The translations under genes were made by a program, and so were the position numbers. From Nitrososphaera sp. (GTDB lineage: Archaea > Thermoproteota > Nitrososphaeria > Nitrososphaerales > Nitrososphaeraceae), in NCBI GenBank assembly GCA_025450475.1, contig JANWHJ010000028.1:1-28744 (forward strand): a stretch of DNA of 28,744 nt, given 5' to 3'. Within the stretch, counting starts at the first letter, position 1. Each line of letters begins with the position of its first letter. This document shows, one piece after another, positions 8,485 through 15,495 of the stretch. The notes below the pieces were generated by a model, which was not told the DNA's origin, did no database searches, and saw nothing but the letters and a program-made list of their open reading frames with translations.

Positions 8485-9651
8485 GTGCTTACTGATAGCA
8501 ATAGCGATCTGCCAGGTAGCCTTGAAGAATTTGGATTGTCGAAATATGAAGCAAGGGCCTACCTTACAATGATAGGCAAGGGTTCGCTTGCAGCTAGCGA
8601 GATAGCATACTATGCTAATCTCCCCCGATCAAAGATCTATCAGACGGTGAAAAAACTGGAGAAAAAGAGGCTGGCGGTAATCTCGAAGCAAAAGCCACTT
8701 ATCTGCAGCGCCATCCCGCCAGAGGAGGCGTTTTCAGAGATAGTCAATCTCCACGAGCGTAGGGTGAAAAACATGAAAAAGATCATTGAGCAGTTGCAAA
8801 AGTTGAACGATGAGGGTCAGCGCCCAAAGGGCTCGGAGGAGCGGCGCTACTTTATACTCGATGCCAACTCCACTCTGGAAAAGATAGAGAATCTGATAGC
8901 TGGATCGCGCTCGTCCATTACCGCGACGCTTGACCATTGGGGTCTGAGGTTAATCTCGCAGTGTAAGCCCTCTCTTGTGAGGGCGGTAACTGCCGGCATC
9001 CGCGCCCGGTTCATACTCGGGGCGCAGTGCATCGGCAACGAAGGTATTTTCCAGCTACCTGAAGGGATCGACCTACGTTCTGGCGAGGTTTCCTCCAACG
9101 TGATAATCGTCGACTCGGCGCATATGGTGTCTGTCGATAGTAGCAACGGAAAGGCCGCACTCTTTTCCTCGACTGACTCGTTTGGCGCGCTCCAGCCGAA
9201 GAACTTTGAAGAGGCGTGGGGCAGGGCAAGCGAAATAAATTATTTGCGTGACACGGAACCGGCGGTGGTCGCAAAGGCAGCAGAGCTCGCAAGAATAGTG
9301 GAAAATGGCCTATCACTCAAGATGTTGGAATACGCGGTGGGCGGCACGGAAATGCCGGCAGAGCTCGTCCACGATATTGATGAGAAGTACGACCTGAAAA
9401 TATCCGACATGACCGCGGTTGAGGTGATGGATCTAGTTGACTCTGCACTCAAGATCAGCTGCCGCGGAGGATTGAAGCACGACACCAGCAGCAATATTGT
9501 AAGCCTCCAATCAAAGGTTGATGGCAAACACGTGCTGCCCTGGGCGCTAGTGCTAGGGTCCTATTTCAGACGCGCAGGCAACGAACCCCGCATATTGCAA
9601 CAGGGCAAAAGCACTCAACTAGTGCATCTAAGGCTATCAAGACCTGTTTGA
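8485..9651 (+). CDS. TrmB-family transcriptional regulator with long C-terminus
   Basis: DNA-binding regulator of the archaeal TrmB family. The N-terminal winged helix is clear: LEEFGLSKYEARAYLTMI, then AASEIAYYANLPRSKIYQTV, followed by a coiled coil (HERRVKNMKKIIEQLQKL). A TrmB-type effector domain follows (LDANSTLEKIENLIAGSRSS through GALQPKNFEEAW). The last 120-130 residues are an extra segment I do not recognise. The frame is open from GTG 8404, but that start would run through the 21-bp inverted repeat. GTG 8485 leaves the usual short lead before the HTH and has a TTTTA box about 30 bp upstream. Divergent transcription from cdvB suggests it may regulate cdvB; this is inference. Confidence 0.85.
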   Translation: MLTDSNSDLPGSLEEFGLSKYEARAYLTMIGKGSLAASEIAYYANLPRSKIYQTVKKLEKKRLAVISKQKPLICSAIPPEEAFSEIVNLHERRVKNMKKIIEQLQKLNDEGQRPKGSEERRYFILDANSTLEKIENLIAGSRSSITATLDHWGLRLISQCKPSLVRAVTAGIRARFILGAQCIGNEGIFQLPEGIDLRSGEVSSNVIIVDSAHMVSVDSSNGKAALFSSTDSFGALQPKNFEEAWGRASEINYLRDTEPAVVAKAAELARIVENGLSLKMLEYAVGGTEMPAELVHDIDEKYDLKISDMTAVEVMDLVDSALKISCRGGLKHDTSSNIVSLQSKVDGKHVLPWALVLGSYFRRAGNEPRILQQGKSTQLVHLRLSRPV

Positions 9652-9660
9652 CATAAATAT
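9652..9660 (+). promoter_or_regulatory. TATA box of the DUF192 gene
   Basis: CATAAATAT, centred about 26 bp before GTG 9682. It fits a leaderless transcript. Confidence 0.6.
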
Positions 9661-9662
9661 CG

Positions 9663-9689
9663 AGTGCGCACATGTTAGGAAGTGCGCAC
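9663..9689 (+). repeat. Tandem AGTGCGCAC boxes at the DUF192 gene start
   Basis: AGTGCGCAC occurs at 9663-9671 and again at 9681-9689, 18 bp apart. The core GTGCGCAC is self-complementary. The first copy lies between TATA box and start, and the second contains the GTG start codon itself, so a bound protein would block initiation. Confidence 0.5.
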
Positions 9690-10194
9690 GATTACGATAA
9701 TCGCAATTGTTGCAGCGGCTGCCGCCGGAATTATTGCAGGATCTGTCCTGCTTGTCATCCCGGCTGTCAGCGTTCGTGGGGTTACCCCAAGCGACAACGG
9801 TTATGGGCAGGTCAATGTAACAGTAAAAGATGTCAAGCTTGTGGCCGACATTGCTGCTACAAGCGACCAGAGGTCAAAAGGGCTGTCGGTAAAGGACACC
9901 CTCAACGAAAATGAGGGAATGCTCTTTGTGTTCAGCGCAGAGCGCGAGCACTCATTCTGGATGAAGAATATGAAGGTCCCGATCGACATCATATGGCTTG
10001 ACAACGAGCAGAAAGTGGTACATGTTGAGCATAGTCTGGACCCGTGCATTCCCGCTTCTTTCTGCCCGACGTACCAGCCTGACGGAAACTCGCTCTATGT
10101 TCTGGAGACGGTAGCAGGGTTTGCACAAAAGTACAATGTCACCGATAACACCTACGTTGACTTTCAGCTTGACAAAAAGTTAGCGCCTGAATAA
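9682..10194 (+). CDS. DUF192 family exported or membrane-anchored protein
   Basis: 170 residues. An N-terminal hydrophobic segment (about residues 4-28) anchors or exports it, and the rest is one DUF192 domain: VKLVADIAATSDQRSKGLS, GMLFVF, HSFWMKNMKVPIDIIWLD, and a closing YVLETVAGFAQKYNV. Family members are small extracytoplasmic domains of unknown biochemical function. Cys residues in DPCIPASFCP may pair. The GTG at 9682 gives the signal segment directly and fits the TATA box at 9652-9660. The last 15 bases overlap the convergent pseudogene. Confidence 0.87.
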   Translation: MRTITIIAIVAAAAAGIIAGSVLLVIPAVSVRGVTPSDNGYGQVNVTVKDVKLVADIAATSDQRSKGLSVKDTLNENEGMLFVFSAEREHSFWMKNMKVPIDIIWLDNEQKVVHVEHSLDPCIPASFCPTYQPDGNSLYVLETVAGFAQKYNVTDNTYVDFQLDKKLAPE

Positions 10195-10661
10195 CTTTAC
10201 CAACTTTGCCATTGAATTCATCGCCACAAAGAATATGCCCCAGGCTACCACAGAGCTTGTCATGGACGCCTCGTAAGTTTGGATACCAACCTGCAGCAGC
10301 CCCCATACTGCATCAAAACCCTCGTTATAGAGAATATCACCTCAGAGACTGAAAATGCTGCAAAGAGCCTCTTTATGTCCTAGAATACCCGACGCGAGTC
10401 GCGTCTGCCGGTCACAGGGTCGACATATTTCTTCCGGTTGTCGACATGAAATAGAGTCGCAAAAGCCGGGATTTAAACAGTTTATTCAATTGCGAGCGCT
10501 ACCGCCGAGTTCTCAAAGGCGTTGTTATCATATTGCGCGTACTGCTGGGACACGTATGCGCTCGCAAAAAGGCCGCCGGCTCCCGAAATTATCAGGTTCC
10601 TGTTGAATAGTACTGCGTCTTGGTATTTGCGGAAAAAGCCTGCGGCCTTCACTACATCAAT
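10180..10661 (-). pseudogene. Decayed membrane-protein gene: three in-frame stops and one frameshift
   Basis: One minus-strand frame gives coherent protein through three stop codons. It starts VKAAGFFRKYQDAVLFNRN (GTG 10652; ATT at 10659-10661 may be a lost start), runs through IISGAGGLFASAYVSQQYAQ to NSAVALAIE, then TAA. After two codons comes another TAA, then IPAFATLFHVDNRKKYVDP to SRRVF, TAG, then DIKRLFAAFSVSEVIFSITRV. A 1-base loss in the GTTTTGATG stretch shifts to DAVWGLLQVGIQTYEASM and VVAWGIFFVAMNSMAKLVK, ending LFRR at 10180. The restored product is about 160 residues with hydrophobic segments, and I recall similar intact thaumarchaeal proteins of unknown function. It lies just after trmI on the same strand. 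Confidence 0.8.
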
Positions 10662-10679
10662 TTTGCCGGACGCTAGCTA

Positions 10680-11519
10680 TTAAGGTTGTTCGGACGTTTC
10701 TTCGTCTGCTTCCGGTTCTGCTTCGACTACCTGCGAGGTCCTTTCCTCCAGCTTTTGCACCTTTCTCGCAAACACAAGGTACGTCGTATGCCCTATCATT
10801 CTCATCGATGGCCTAGTCATTCCCTCCCTAGCCTCCATGTTGCGAATCATCAGCTCCACACAGTCGATGTCGGTATAGCCAGCGCGCTTCAGCTCTGTCG
10901 CTGTTTTTTCAATCTGGTTCATAGTAGGGCAGATGGCTACAAACGCGCCGCTGCCTTTCAGCGCGTCGTACACCTGGTCGACTACTGTCCAAGGGTCGCC
11001 AAGGTCAACTATCGCAACGTCGGCTTCTCGGACTTCGACTCCCTGGTGCGGGTCGTGCTGGTGCAGAGTCACGTACGGCAACATGCCGGCCTTCTCCAGG
11101 TTTCGCCTTGCTATTTCCATAAACTCAGGGTTTACGTCGAAACTGTAAATGTGACCGTCCGGCTTGACGATGCTTGCCATGAATGTCGCCAGCGCGGCGC
11201 TGCCAGTGCCAACCTCAAGTACCTTGGAGCCGTTTTTGAGGCCGATGCGCGCGGCGATATATCCCAGGTCCTTCGGGTAGACTATCTGAGTCCTGCGTTC
11301 CGACTTCATGATAAAGTCGTGGATCGTGGGCTCGATTAGAAATATGAGCTTGCCTTCTGTCGTCCTGACAGCCGATCCGTACTCCAAGCCTATTGAGGCA
11401 GAGATGTCGATAATGCCAAGGTGAGTGTGGAGCTTCTTGTCCTGCGTCACCCGTGCTAGCCACTTTTTCCGCGGCGTGTGAAACAAGAGTACGAAGGAGC
11501 CCTCTTCAATCTTTGTCAA
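10680..11519 (-). CDS. trmI: tRNA (adenine-57/58-N1) methyltransferase TrmI
   Basis: SAM-dependent enzyme that makes m1A in the T-loop of tRNA; archaeal forms act on A57 and A58. 279 residues. N-terminal beta region (FVLLFHTPRKKWLARV, HTHLGIID), then the Rossmann domain: motif I KVLEVGTGSAALATFMA (usually GSGA; here GSAA), acidic motif II IYSFDVNPE, and catalytic-region VAIVDLGDPW. The tail is Glu-rich (VEAEPEADEETSEQP) and probably disordered. The start is TTG at 11519, with a TATA-like GGTTTTTATCC (11544-11553, minus) about 29 bp upstream, so it has its own promoter rather than being read only from argS. Confidence 0.92.
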   Translation of the reverse strand: MTKIEEGSFVLLFHTPRKKWLARVTQDKKLHTHLGIIDISASIGLEYGSAVRTTEGKLIFLIEPTIHDFIMKSERRTQIVYPKDLGYIAARIGLKNGSKVLEVGTGSAALATFMASIVKPDGHIYSFDVNPEFMEIARRNLEKAGMLPYVTLHQHDPHQGVEVREADVAIVDLGDPWTVVDQVYDALKGSGAFVAICPTMNQIEKTATELKRAGYTDIDCVELMIRNMEAREGMTRPSMRMIGHTTYLVFARKVQKLEERTSQVVEAEPEADEETSEQP

Positions 11520-11684
11520 GACATGCGCATAGCAAGCCAGAGGGGATAAAAACCGATCTAAAAGTATGCGCGTTCCAGTTTCTCATCATATGCTGCACCT
11601 ACTGAGACAAGAGCTTTCGCACAAAGCTGCAATACTGCGGCGAAAACAGCAAGGCCACAAGAGGCCGCGCATCGCCCCTATTGA

Positions 11685-13574
11685 CTACATGCGCTCAAGC
11701 GCGGTTATGCCCAATATTCGAAGTGTATTTTTTAGCGCAACTCCAAACGCCCAGACAAGGACGAGGCGTGCCGCTTTGACGTCTGGTTCTCCTTTCAATA
11801 CCGGCACCTTTTCGAAAAAGAGGTTGAAAGCCGTCGCAAGGGTGTACCCATAGCGCGCAAGCGACTTTGGTGAGAGAGAATTGCCCGCTTCCTCCACTAC
11901 GAGGTCCAGCTTGGAAATCTCTTTTATTAGGGCGATCTCTGCCTCGTGAGTCAACATCTGCAATGGTGCATCCCTGTCTAGGGTCTGGCCCGACTTTTCC
12001 AGAATTCGCTGCGAGCGTGCGTATGCGTACTGCAAGTAAGGACCGGTATCGCCTTCAAGACTTAGCGATTCCTTCACGTCAAAGGTGATTATCTTGTCAA
12101 GATCCTGCTTGATCATGTTATATCGTATCGCAGATATTGCGATTTCTTCCGCCGTCGCGTTCAGCTGTTCCTCTGTAAAACCGGGGTTTCGCGTCTTTAC
12201 CTCTTCTAACGCCTTGGCATGAAGCGTGTCAAGCACATAGTCGGCGTTGACATACACCCCCTTCCTGCCCGACATGTGCATGAATTGCCGGTCGCCTATG
12301 TCGATCCCAAACGCCTTGGCGGTGTCGGAGCTGAGAGTTACCGCCTCGTACCCCAAGTGGAAGTATTCCCGGCCGTCTGCCCCGATCTTTGAGAGCACCT
12401 GTGATATTATTCTCTGCAGACGGGCCTGCCGCGAGTCGATTAGCGTGATCACACGCTCGCCTCCATTGAATTTCTTGCTCTCAGATTTGCCCCCAAGTGT
12501 AGTCGCATAGAGCATTGAACCATCCCACTGCTCTACAAATTCGAGGTATGAAAACGGGTCGTCTACAAGCCCGAGCTTCCAAGCAGCGTAAGGGATGTCC
12601 TTTGCGATATAAGTGGCTGTGCCGTCGCTCCTGACTAGTACCTTGTCCTCTTCGTCCTTTGCCTCTATGACCCAGCAGCCATTGTTCTTACCTTCCACTT
12701 CAAGGTGGGCAATCCCATTTTTCTTCAACAGCTCAAACGCCTTGCTCCAAAGTTTGGAAACTACAATGTGCGATTCGAAATTCAGGAGGTCATAGCGAGC
12801 CTTCATCCGCCAGCAAGTTTTCAGTTGCTCGTTCATGACGCGGCGGGTAATGTCGGCGGCAAAATGGGCGATCTCGGACTTGCCCTCCTCTATCTCCTTA
12901 AGCACCAGCTTGCGCTTTTCTGCGAGCTGTGGGTCTTTTTCATACCTCTCGTTTATCTTTACGTAGACCTCGTCGCCGCAATAGTGATCGAATTTTTGAC
13001 CCTTTGTAGGCTCCAACGGAAAGCCTACGAACTTGAAGCCTACTACGATATCTGCAACCTGTAACCCTGAATCGTCAACATAGTTGAGCACCGTCGTCCG
13101 GTGGTTCGTAGCCTTCATTATGCGATAGAGCGTGTCGCCGATTATCACGTTGCGCATATGCCCCACATGGAGCGCCTTGTTAGGATTGACGCTTGTATGC
13201 TCTATGATGATGTGGCTGCCCTGTCCCGAATCGGGGTAGCCATAGCTGTCAGGATTCTTGAACGCCTGATCTAGTGTTGCCGGCGATAGCCGGGAATAGT
13301 CTGCCTTGAAATTAACGTGTCCTCCGGCATGCTCTGCAGACAGAATGTAAGTGCCCTTGATGTGTGACCTGATTGCATCTGCCAGCTCGGCCGCTATCTT
13401 TTGCGGCGGCTTTTTGGCTTGCTTTGCAAGAAGGAACCCAACATTGCATGAAAGGTCGCCAAATTCCTTTTGCGGGGGCTCGGACACGTCAAAATCAACA
13501 GCAGAGTACCCTGAATCGCTGAGTGCTTGCTTGACCAGCTTGCGCACGTCTTCCTTGAACAATCTGAATGTCAT
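11685..13574 (-). CDS. argS: Arginyl-tRNA synthetase
   Basis: Cytoplasmic class Ia synthetase that charges tRNA-Arg. 629 residues, full length. It has the ArgRS N-terminal Add1 domain (about 1-110), the HIGH motif as HVGH (136-139) in EHTSVNPNKALHVGHMRN, the middle FVGFPLEPTKGQ and YFHLGYEAV segments, the KMSK-equivalent loop degenerated to SGRKGVYV as in many archaeal ArgRS, and a C-terminal DALR-type anticodon-binding helix bundle (YLQYAYARSQRIL to LRILGITALERM). Its ATG overlaps the stop of the upstream HAD gene by 4 bases (ATGA), indicating translational coupling. A tRNA-Arg(CCG) gene lies 1.7 kb away. Confidence 0.96.
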   Translation of the reverse strand: MTFRLFKEDVRKLVKQALSDSGYSAVDFDVSEPPQKEFGDLSCNVGFLLAKQAKKPPQKIAAELADAIRSHIKGTYILSAEHAGGHVNFKADYSRLSPATLDQAFKNPDSYGYPDSGQGSHIIIEHTSVNPNKALHVGHMRNVIIGDTLYRIMKATNHRTTVLNYVDDSGLQVADIVVGFKFVGFPLEPTKGQKFDHYCGDEVYVKINERYEKDPQLAEKRKLVLKEIEEGKSEIAHFAADITRRVMNEQLKTCWRMKARYDLLNFESHIVVSKLWSKAFELLKKNGIAHLEVEGKNNGCWVIEAKDEEDKVLVRSDGTATYIAKDIPYAAWKLGLVDDPFSYLEFVEQWDGSMLYATTLGGKSESKKFNGGERVITLIDSRQARLQRIISQVLSKIGADGREYFHLGYEAVTLSSDTAKAFGIDIGDRQFMHMSGRKGVYVNADYVLDTLHAKALEEVKTRNPGFTEEQLNATAEEIAISAIRYNMIKQDLDKIITFDVKESLSLEGDTGPYLQYAYARSQRILEKSGQTLDRDAPLQMLTHEAEIALIKEISKLDLVVEEAGNSLSPKSLARYGYTLATAFNLFFEKVPVLKGEPDVKAARLVLVWAFGVALKNTLRILGITALERM

Positions 13575-14275
13575 TGTGCTTTTACCCCAAGGTAGTTTAA
13601 CGCGACATAGTCGATGGCTTCAACAAGGCCTGCTCCTTCGCGCCCGCTCATTACATGATCTGCCCTATTCTTGACATTTTCCTCGGCGTGCCCCAGCGCG
13701 ATACTATGACCGCAAATGTCGTACAACGGTACATCGGTTTCGCTGTCGCCTATCGCGACTACTTCTTCTGGGTATGCCTTGAGCAACTTGAGGGCTTCTC
13801 TGAGTCCTGATGCCTTGTCGATCCCCTTTTCGTTGATGTGGAAAGCGTACTTGCTGTCTGACAAGTACAATGAAAAGCCGCGCTCGTCTAGGATTTTCTG
13901 GCCTTCCTTCAGGTCAAACGTGCGGAGCAGCACAACTTCAGTCATGCGCGGAAAGACCGGCTTTGTCTGGACACCATCTATGCTCTTTTTCAATATTTCA
14001 TAGCCTTCCATGCATTTCTCCTTGCTCGCCAAAAGCCTATGTTCCTGCGGCGCGATGGTTATTGCTCCTCCGTTTTCTCCCACCGCGATCTTGGTGGTGC
14101 CGGCAAAAACCGCTAGGACGTAAGCTTCGACTGATGATCTGCCGGTGACATAGATGACGTTGTAACCCAGCTTCTCAAGATACCGCAATTTTGCCAGCGC
14201 CGGGAGGTGAATCGCCCCTCCTCCATTTTCCGTAAGTGTGCCGTCAATATCCACCGCGAAAACCTTGATTGCCAA
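13571..14275 (-). CDS. HAD-family phosphoglycolate phosphatase-like phosphatase
   Basis: 234-residue HAD hydrolase of the archaeal phosphoglycolate phosphatase/Cof type. Catalytic DIDGT is at residues 9-13, motif II is the Thr in YVTGRS, the Lys is in NEKGIDKASGL, and the acidic motif IV is AIGDSETDVPLYD. The cap domain lies between about residues 80 and 150. Likely role: hydrolysis of phosphoglycolate or another sugar phosphate in the cytoplasm; substrate is inferred from the family. ATG 14275 has a TATA box (14302-14310, minus ACTTATAAC) 30 bp upstream. It heads an operon with argS through a 4-base overlap. Confidence 0.85.
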   Translation of the reverse strand: MAIKVFAVDIDGTLTENGGGAIHLPALAKLRYLEKLGYNVIYVTGRSSVEAYVLAVFAGTTKIAVGENGGAITIAPQEHRLLASKEKCMEGYEILKKSIDGVQTKPVFPRMTEVVLLRTFDLKEGQKILDERGFSLYLSDSKYAFHINEKGIDKASGLREALKLLKAYPEEVVAIGDSETDVPLYDICGHSIALGHAEENVKNRADHVMSGREGAGLVEAIDYVALNYLGVKAQ

Positions 14276-14441
14276 GCGCGGGAGTAAAGCTGGGTCTGAA
14301 CGTTATAAGTGTAATGAGATATCCCACCAAGCTTGCGCATACTTTGTCACGCCAGCGAACGCGGGGCGAGCGATAGGATATTGCTCTGAGGTACTAGATG
14401 GTATGATACCGGATACTCGTATTCTGCAAACGATTCTTGAG

Positions 14442-14912
14442 CTAGGTCATGTCCATCGCAACTGATCCTTTCAGCATCTCACGAAACGCTGTAATGTCCT
14501 GCGGTGTGATCATTGTAGCTACCATATGAGCTATCTGCGGAGCTACTGGTGTCGGTTCTGCAGGCAACTTTTCGGCTGGAATGGGAATCTTTACCCTGCC
14601 CGGCCCTCTTATCCTCCGATCCGTCAACGACTTTTGCTTCTTGATGTCTATCTTAATCTTAAAGCCGTACTGGCCACGGTTGCTCCACTTGTCTACTTCG
14701 ACAATCTCGCCGCTGCCGACCAGTCTGTCGCCTTCCTTCGTGACAACTGTGAAATCAGTCTTGTCCCCTTGCTTTATCGTGGAAATTTTTTCGTAAAAGT
14801 GCTGCCAATCAAGTGGGTTTGTAATCAACGCCTGCACCGTCAGCATGTCGCCGACAGAAACTTCTTTGATGTAGCTGGATAAGATTTCAATGCTGCATAA
14901 TTTTGCGTACAC
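14442..14912 (-). CDS. Unrecognised 156-aa protein
   Basis: Function not recognised. From GTG 14912 it gives VYAKLCSIEILSSYIKEVSVGD. A beta-rich middle (MLTVQALITNPLDWQHFYEK, DFTVVTKEGDRLVGSGEIVE) could be a small barrel. It is followed by a basic stretch (KIDIKKQKSLTDRRIRGPGR), a Pro-rich linker and a C-terminal helix. The GTG has a TATA box (GTTATTTATG on the minus strand, 14934-14943) 26 bp upstream; the longer frame to 14981 would run through that box. It stands alone between the HAD gene and a 51-aa ORF. Probably a lineage-specific cytoplasmic protein. Confidence 0.6.
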   Translation of the reverse strand: MYAKLCSIEILSSYIKEVSVGDMLTVQALITNPLDWQHFYEKISTIKQGDKTDFTVVTKEGDRLVGSGEIVEVDKWSNRGQYGFKIKIDIKKQKSLTDRRIRGPGRVKIPIPAEKLPAEPTPVAPQIAHMVATMITPQDITAFREMLKGSVAMDMT

Positions 14913-15100
14913 AGAGTGTAGACACGTCTCTAGCATAAATAACTTTTGGAAATAGATGCAGTAACATGAAACAAGCTTCATTTATTCTTATACAAATACA
15001 GATAATGTAGAAAATTGCGGTAGTTAGTGTAATTTTCAGCTCACCTATTGCACTTGAGATCCAGCTATTCTGCATCTATTCCTCGCGAAATTGGCGGTAT

Positions 15101-15256
15101 TTACCTACGATCGGACATGTCAGAATAGTTCTTGTCTATACTAACTGACTGGACTATGTATTCAATCCAAGGCCTGCCATTGGTGTCTTGTGATAATACT
15201 GATTTGCTTACTAATTCTAGCGGTATGACTTTTTTTTCTTTCAGTAGAGGCGCCAT
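15101..15256 (-). CDS. Small 51-aa ORF, unrecognised
   Basis: ATG 15256 gives MAPLLKEKKVIPLELVSKS, then an acidic/polar half containing GRPWIEYIVQSVSIDKNYSD. Composition looks like real protein, but no family is recognised. It diverges from the tRNA-Arg gene; the CATATATG at 15261-15268 is too close to be its own TATA box, so its promoter is unclear. Confidence 0.4.
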   Translation of the reverse strand: MAPLLKEKKVIPLELVSKSVLSQDTNGRPWIEYIVQSVSIDKNYSDMSDRR

Positions 15257-15260
15257 GTTT

Positions 15261-15268
15261 CATATATG
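15261..15268 (+). promoter_or_regulatory. TATA box of tRNA-Arg
   Basis: CATATATG, ending 23 bp before the first tRNA base at 15291. Spacing is normal for archaeal transcription. Confidence 0.6.
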
Positions 15269-15290
15269 AGCAAATTCAACGACGTAAACA

Positions 15291-15394
15291 GGGCCCGTCG
15301 CCTAGTCAGGACAGGGTGCTGATCTTCTTTTGTAGAAAAAGAGGGCACAAGCCTCCGAAGCCAGTTGTCGTGGGATCGAAGCCCACCGGGCCCG
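15291..15394 (+). tRNA. tRNA-Arg(CCG) with a 29-nt intron
   Basis: Acceptor stem GGGCCCG (15291-15297) pairs with CGGGCCC (15387-15393), with discriminator G15394; CCA is not encoded. The D arm is GCCT...GGGT with loop AGTCAGGACA-like. The T arm is GTGGG (15370-15374), loop ATCGAAG, then CCCAC. Read without interruption, the anticodon arm mispairs. Removing 15322-15350 gives a perfect stem CTGGC/GCCAG around loop CTCCGAA, with anticodon CCG at 15355-15357. The variable loop is TTGTC. The T-loop begins with A where U54 is usual. Mature length is 75 nt. It would decode the CGG Arg codon, charged by the ArgRS encoded nearby. Confidence 0.88.
15322..15350 (+). other. Non-canonical tRNA intron, bulge-helix-bulge type
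   Basis: The intron lies between tRNA positions 29 and 30, inside the anticodon stem, not at 37/38. The splice motif is exact: central 4-bp helix GTGC (exon 1) with GCAC (intron end), three-base bulges TGA and AAG cut as TG/A and AA/G, outer exon helix AGG/CCT, and an intron helix TCTT/GAGG continuing to TTTT/AAAA. This matches the substrate of the archaeal tRNA splicing endonuclease. Confidence 0.85.
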
Positions 15395-15398
15395 CTAT

Positions 15399-15409
15399 CT
15401 CTATAAGTT
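15399..15409 (+). promoter_or_regulatory. TATA box of the candidate C/D box sRNA
   Basis: TCTATAAGTTA, centred 25 bp upstream of 15429, where the sRNA terminal stem begins. No plus-strand protein gene follows, so the box otherwise has no use. Confidence 0.55.
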
Positions 15410-15428
15410 ACAGAGGCCAATAGCTGCC

Positions 15429-15495
15429 GCTCAAATGATGACCTGTTATCCGTTGGAGCGAAATGCGATGAAGAGATCACGACGGTCTGACGAGC
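15429..15495 (+). ncRNA. Candidate C/D box guide sRNA
   Basis: Terminal stem GCTC (15429-15432) pairs with GAGC (15492-15495). Inside it are the C box ATGATGA (15435-15441), a D'-like GCGA (15458-15461), C' GCGATGA (15465-15471) and D box CTGA (15487-15490). Spacers are 16 and 15 nt. The first spacer begins CCTGTTATCC, complementary to GGATAACAGG of the 23S rRNA peptidyl-transferase loop. The second holds TCACGACG, complementary to the conserved CGTCGTGA also in 23S domain V. It would direct 2'-O-methylation with L7Ae, Nop5 and fibrillarin. D' and C' are imperfect, and the first complementarity is not directly adjacent to D'. The 3' end overlaps the end of the convergent NUDIX gene. Confidence 0.55.

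Noticed and set aside
10420..10447. Two GTCGAC words 20 bp apart
   Set aside because: They fall inside the decayed coding frame (FHVDNRKKYVDP), where repeated Val-Asp codons explain them.
11566..11684. Possible C box (ATGATGA) on the minus strand in the argS-trmI gap
   Set aside because: No D box or terminal stem follows within a plausible length.
14311..14441. Possible small RNA in the gap between the HAD gene and the 156-aa gene
   Set aside because: No complete set of C/D boxes, no cloverleaf and no good hairpin could be drawn.
14887..15075. 62-aa hydrophobic ORF on the minus strand
   Set aside because: It would cover the TATA box and start of the 14442-14912 gene and has no promoter of its own; only weakly protein-like.
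15317..15331. Reading the tRNA as Arg(TCT) without an intron
   Set aside because: The anticodon stem would have an A-C mismatch and an overlong loop. Removing the intron with the exact bulge-helix-bulge motif gives a perfect arm with CCG.
15241..15480. 79-aa ORF on the minus strand
   Set aside because: It lies antisense over the tRNA-Arg and the C/D sRNA candidate; its translation has no protein-like pattern.
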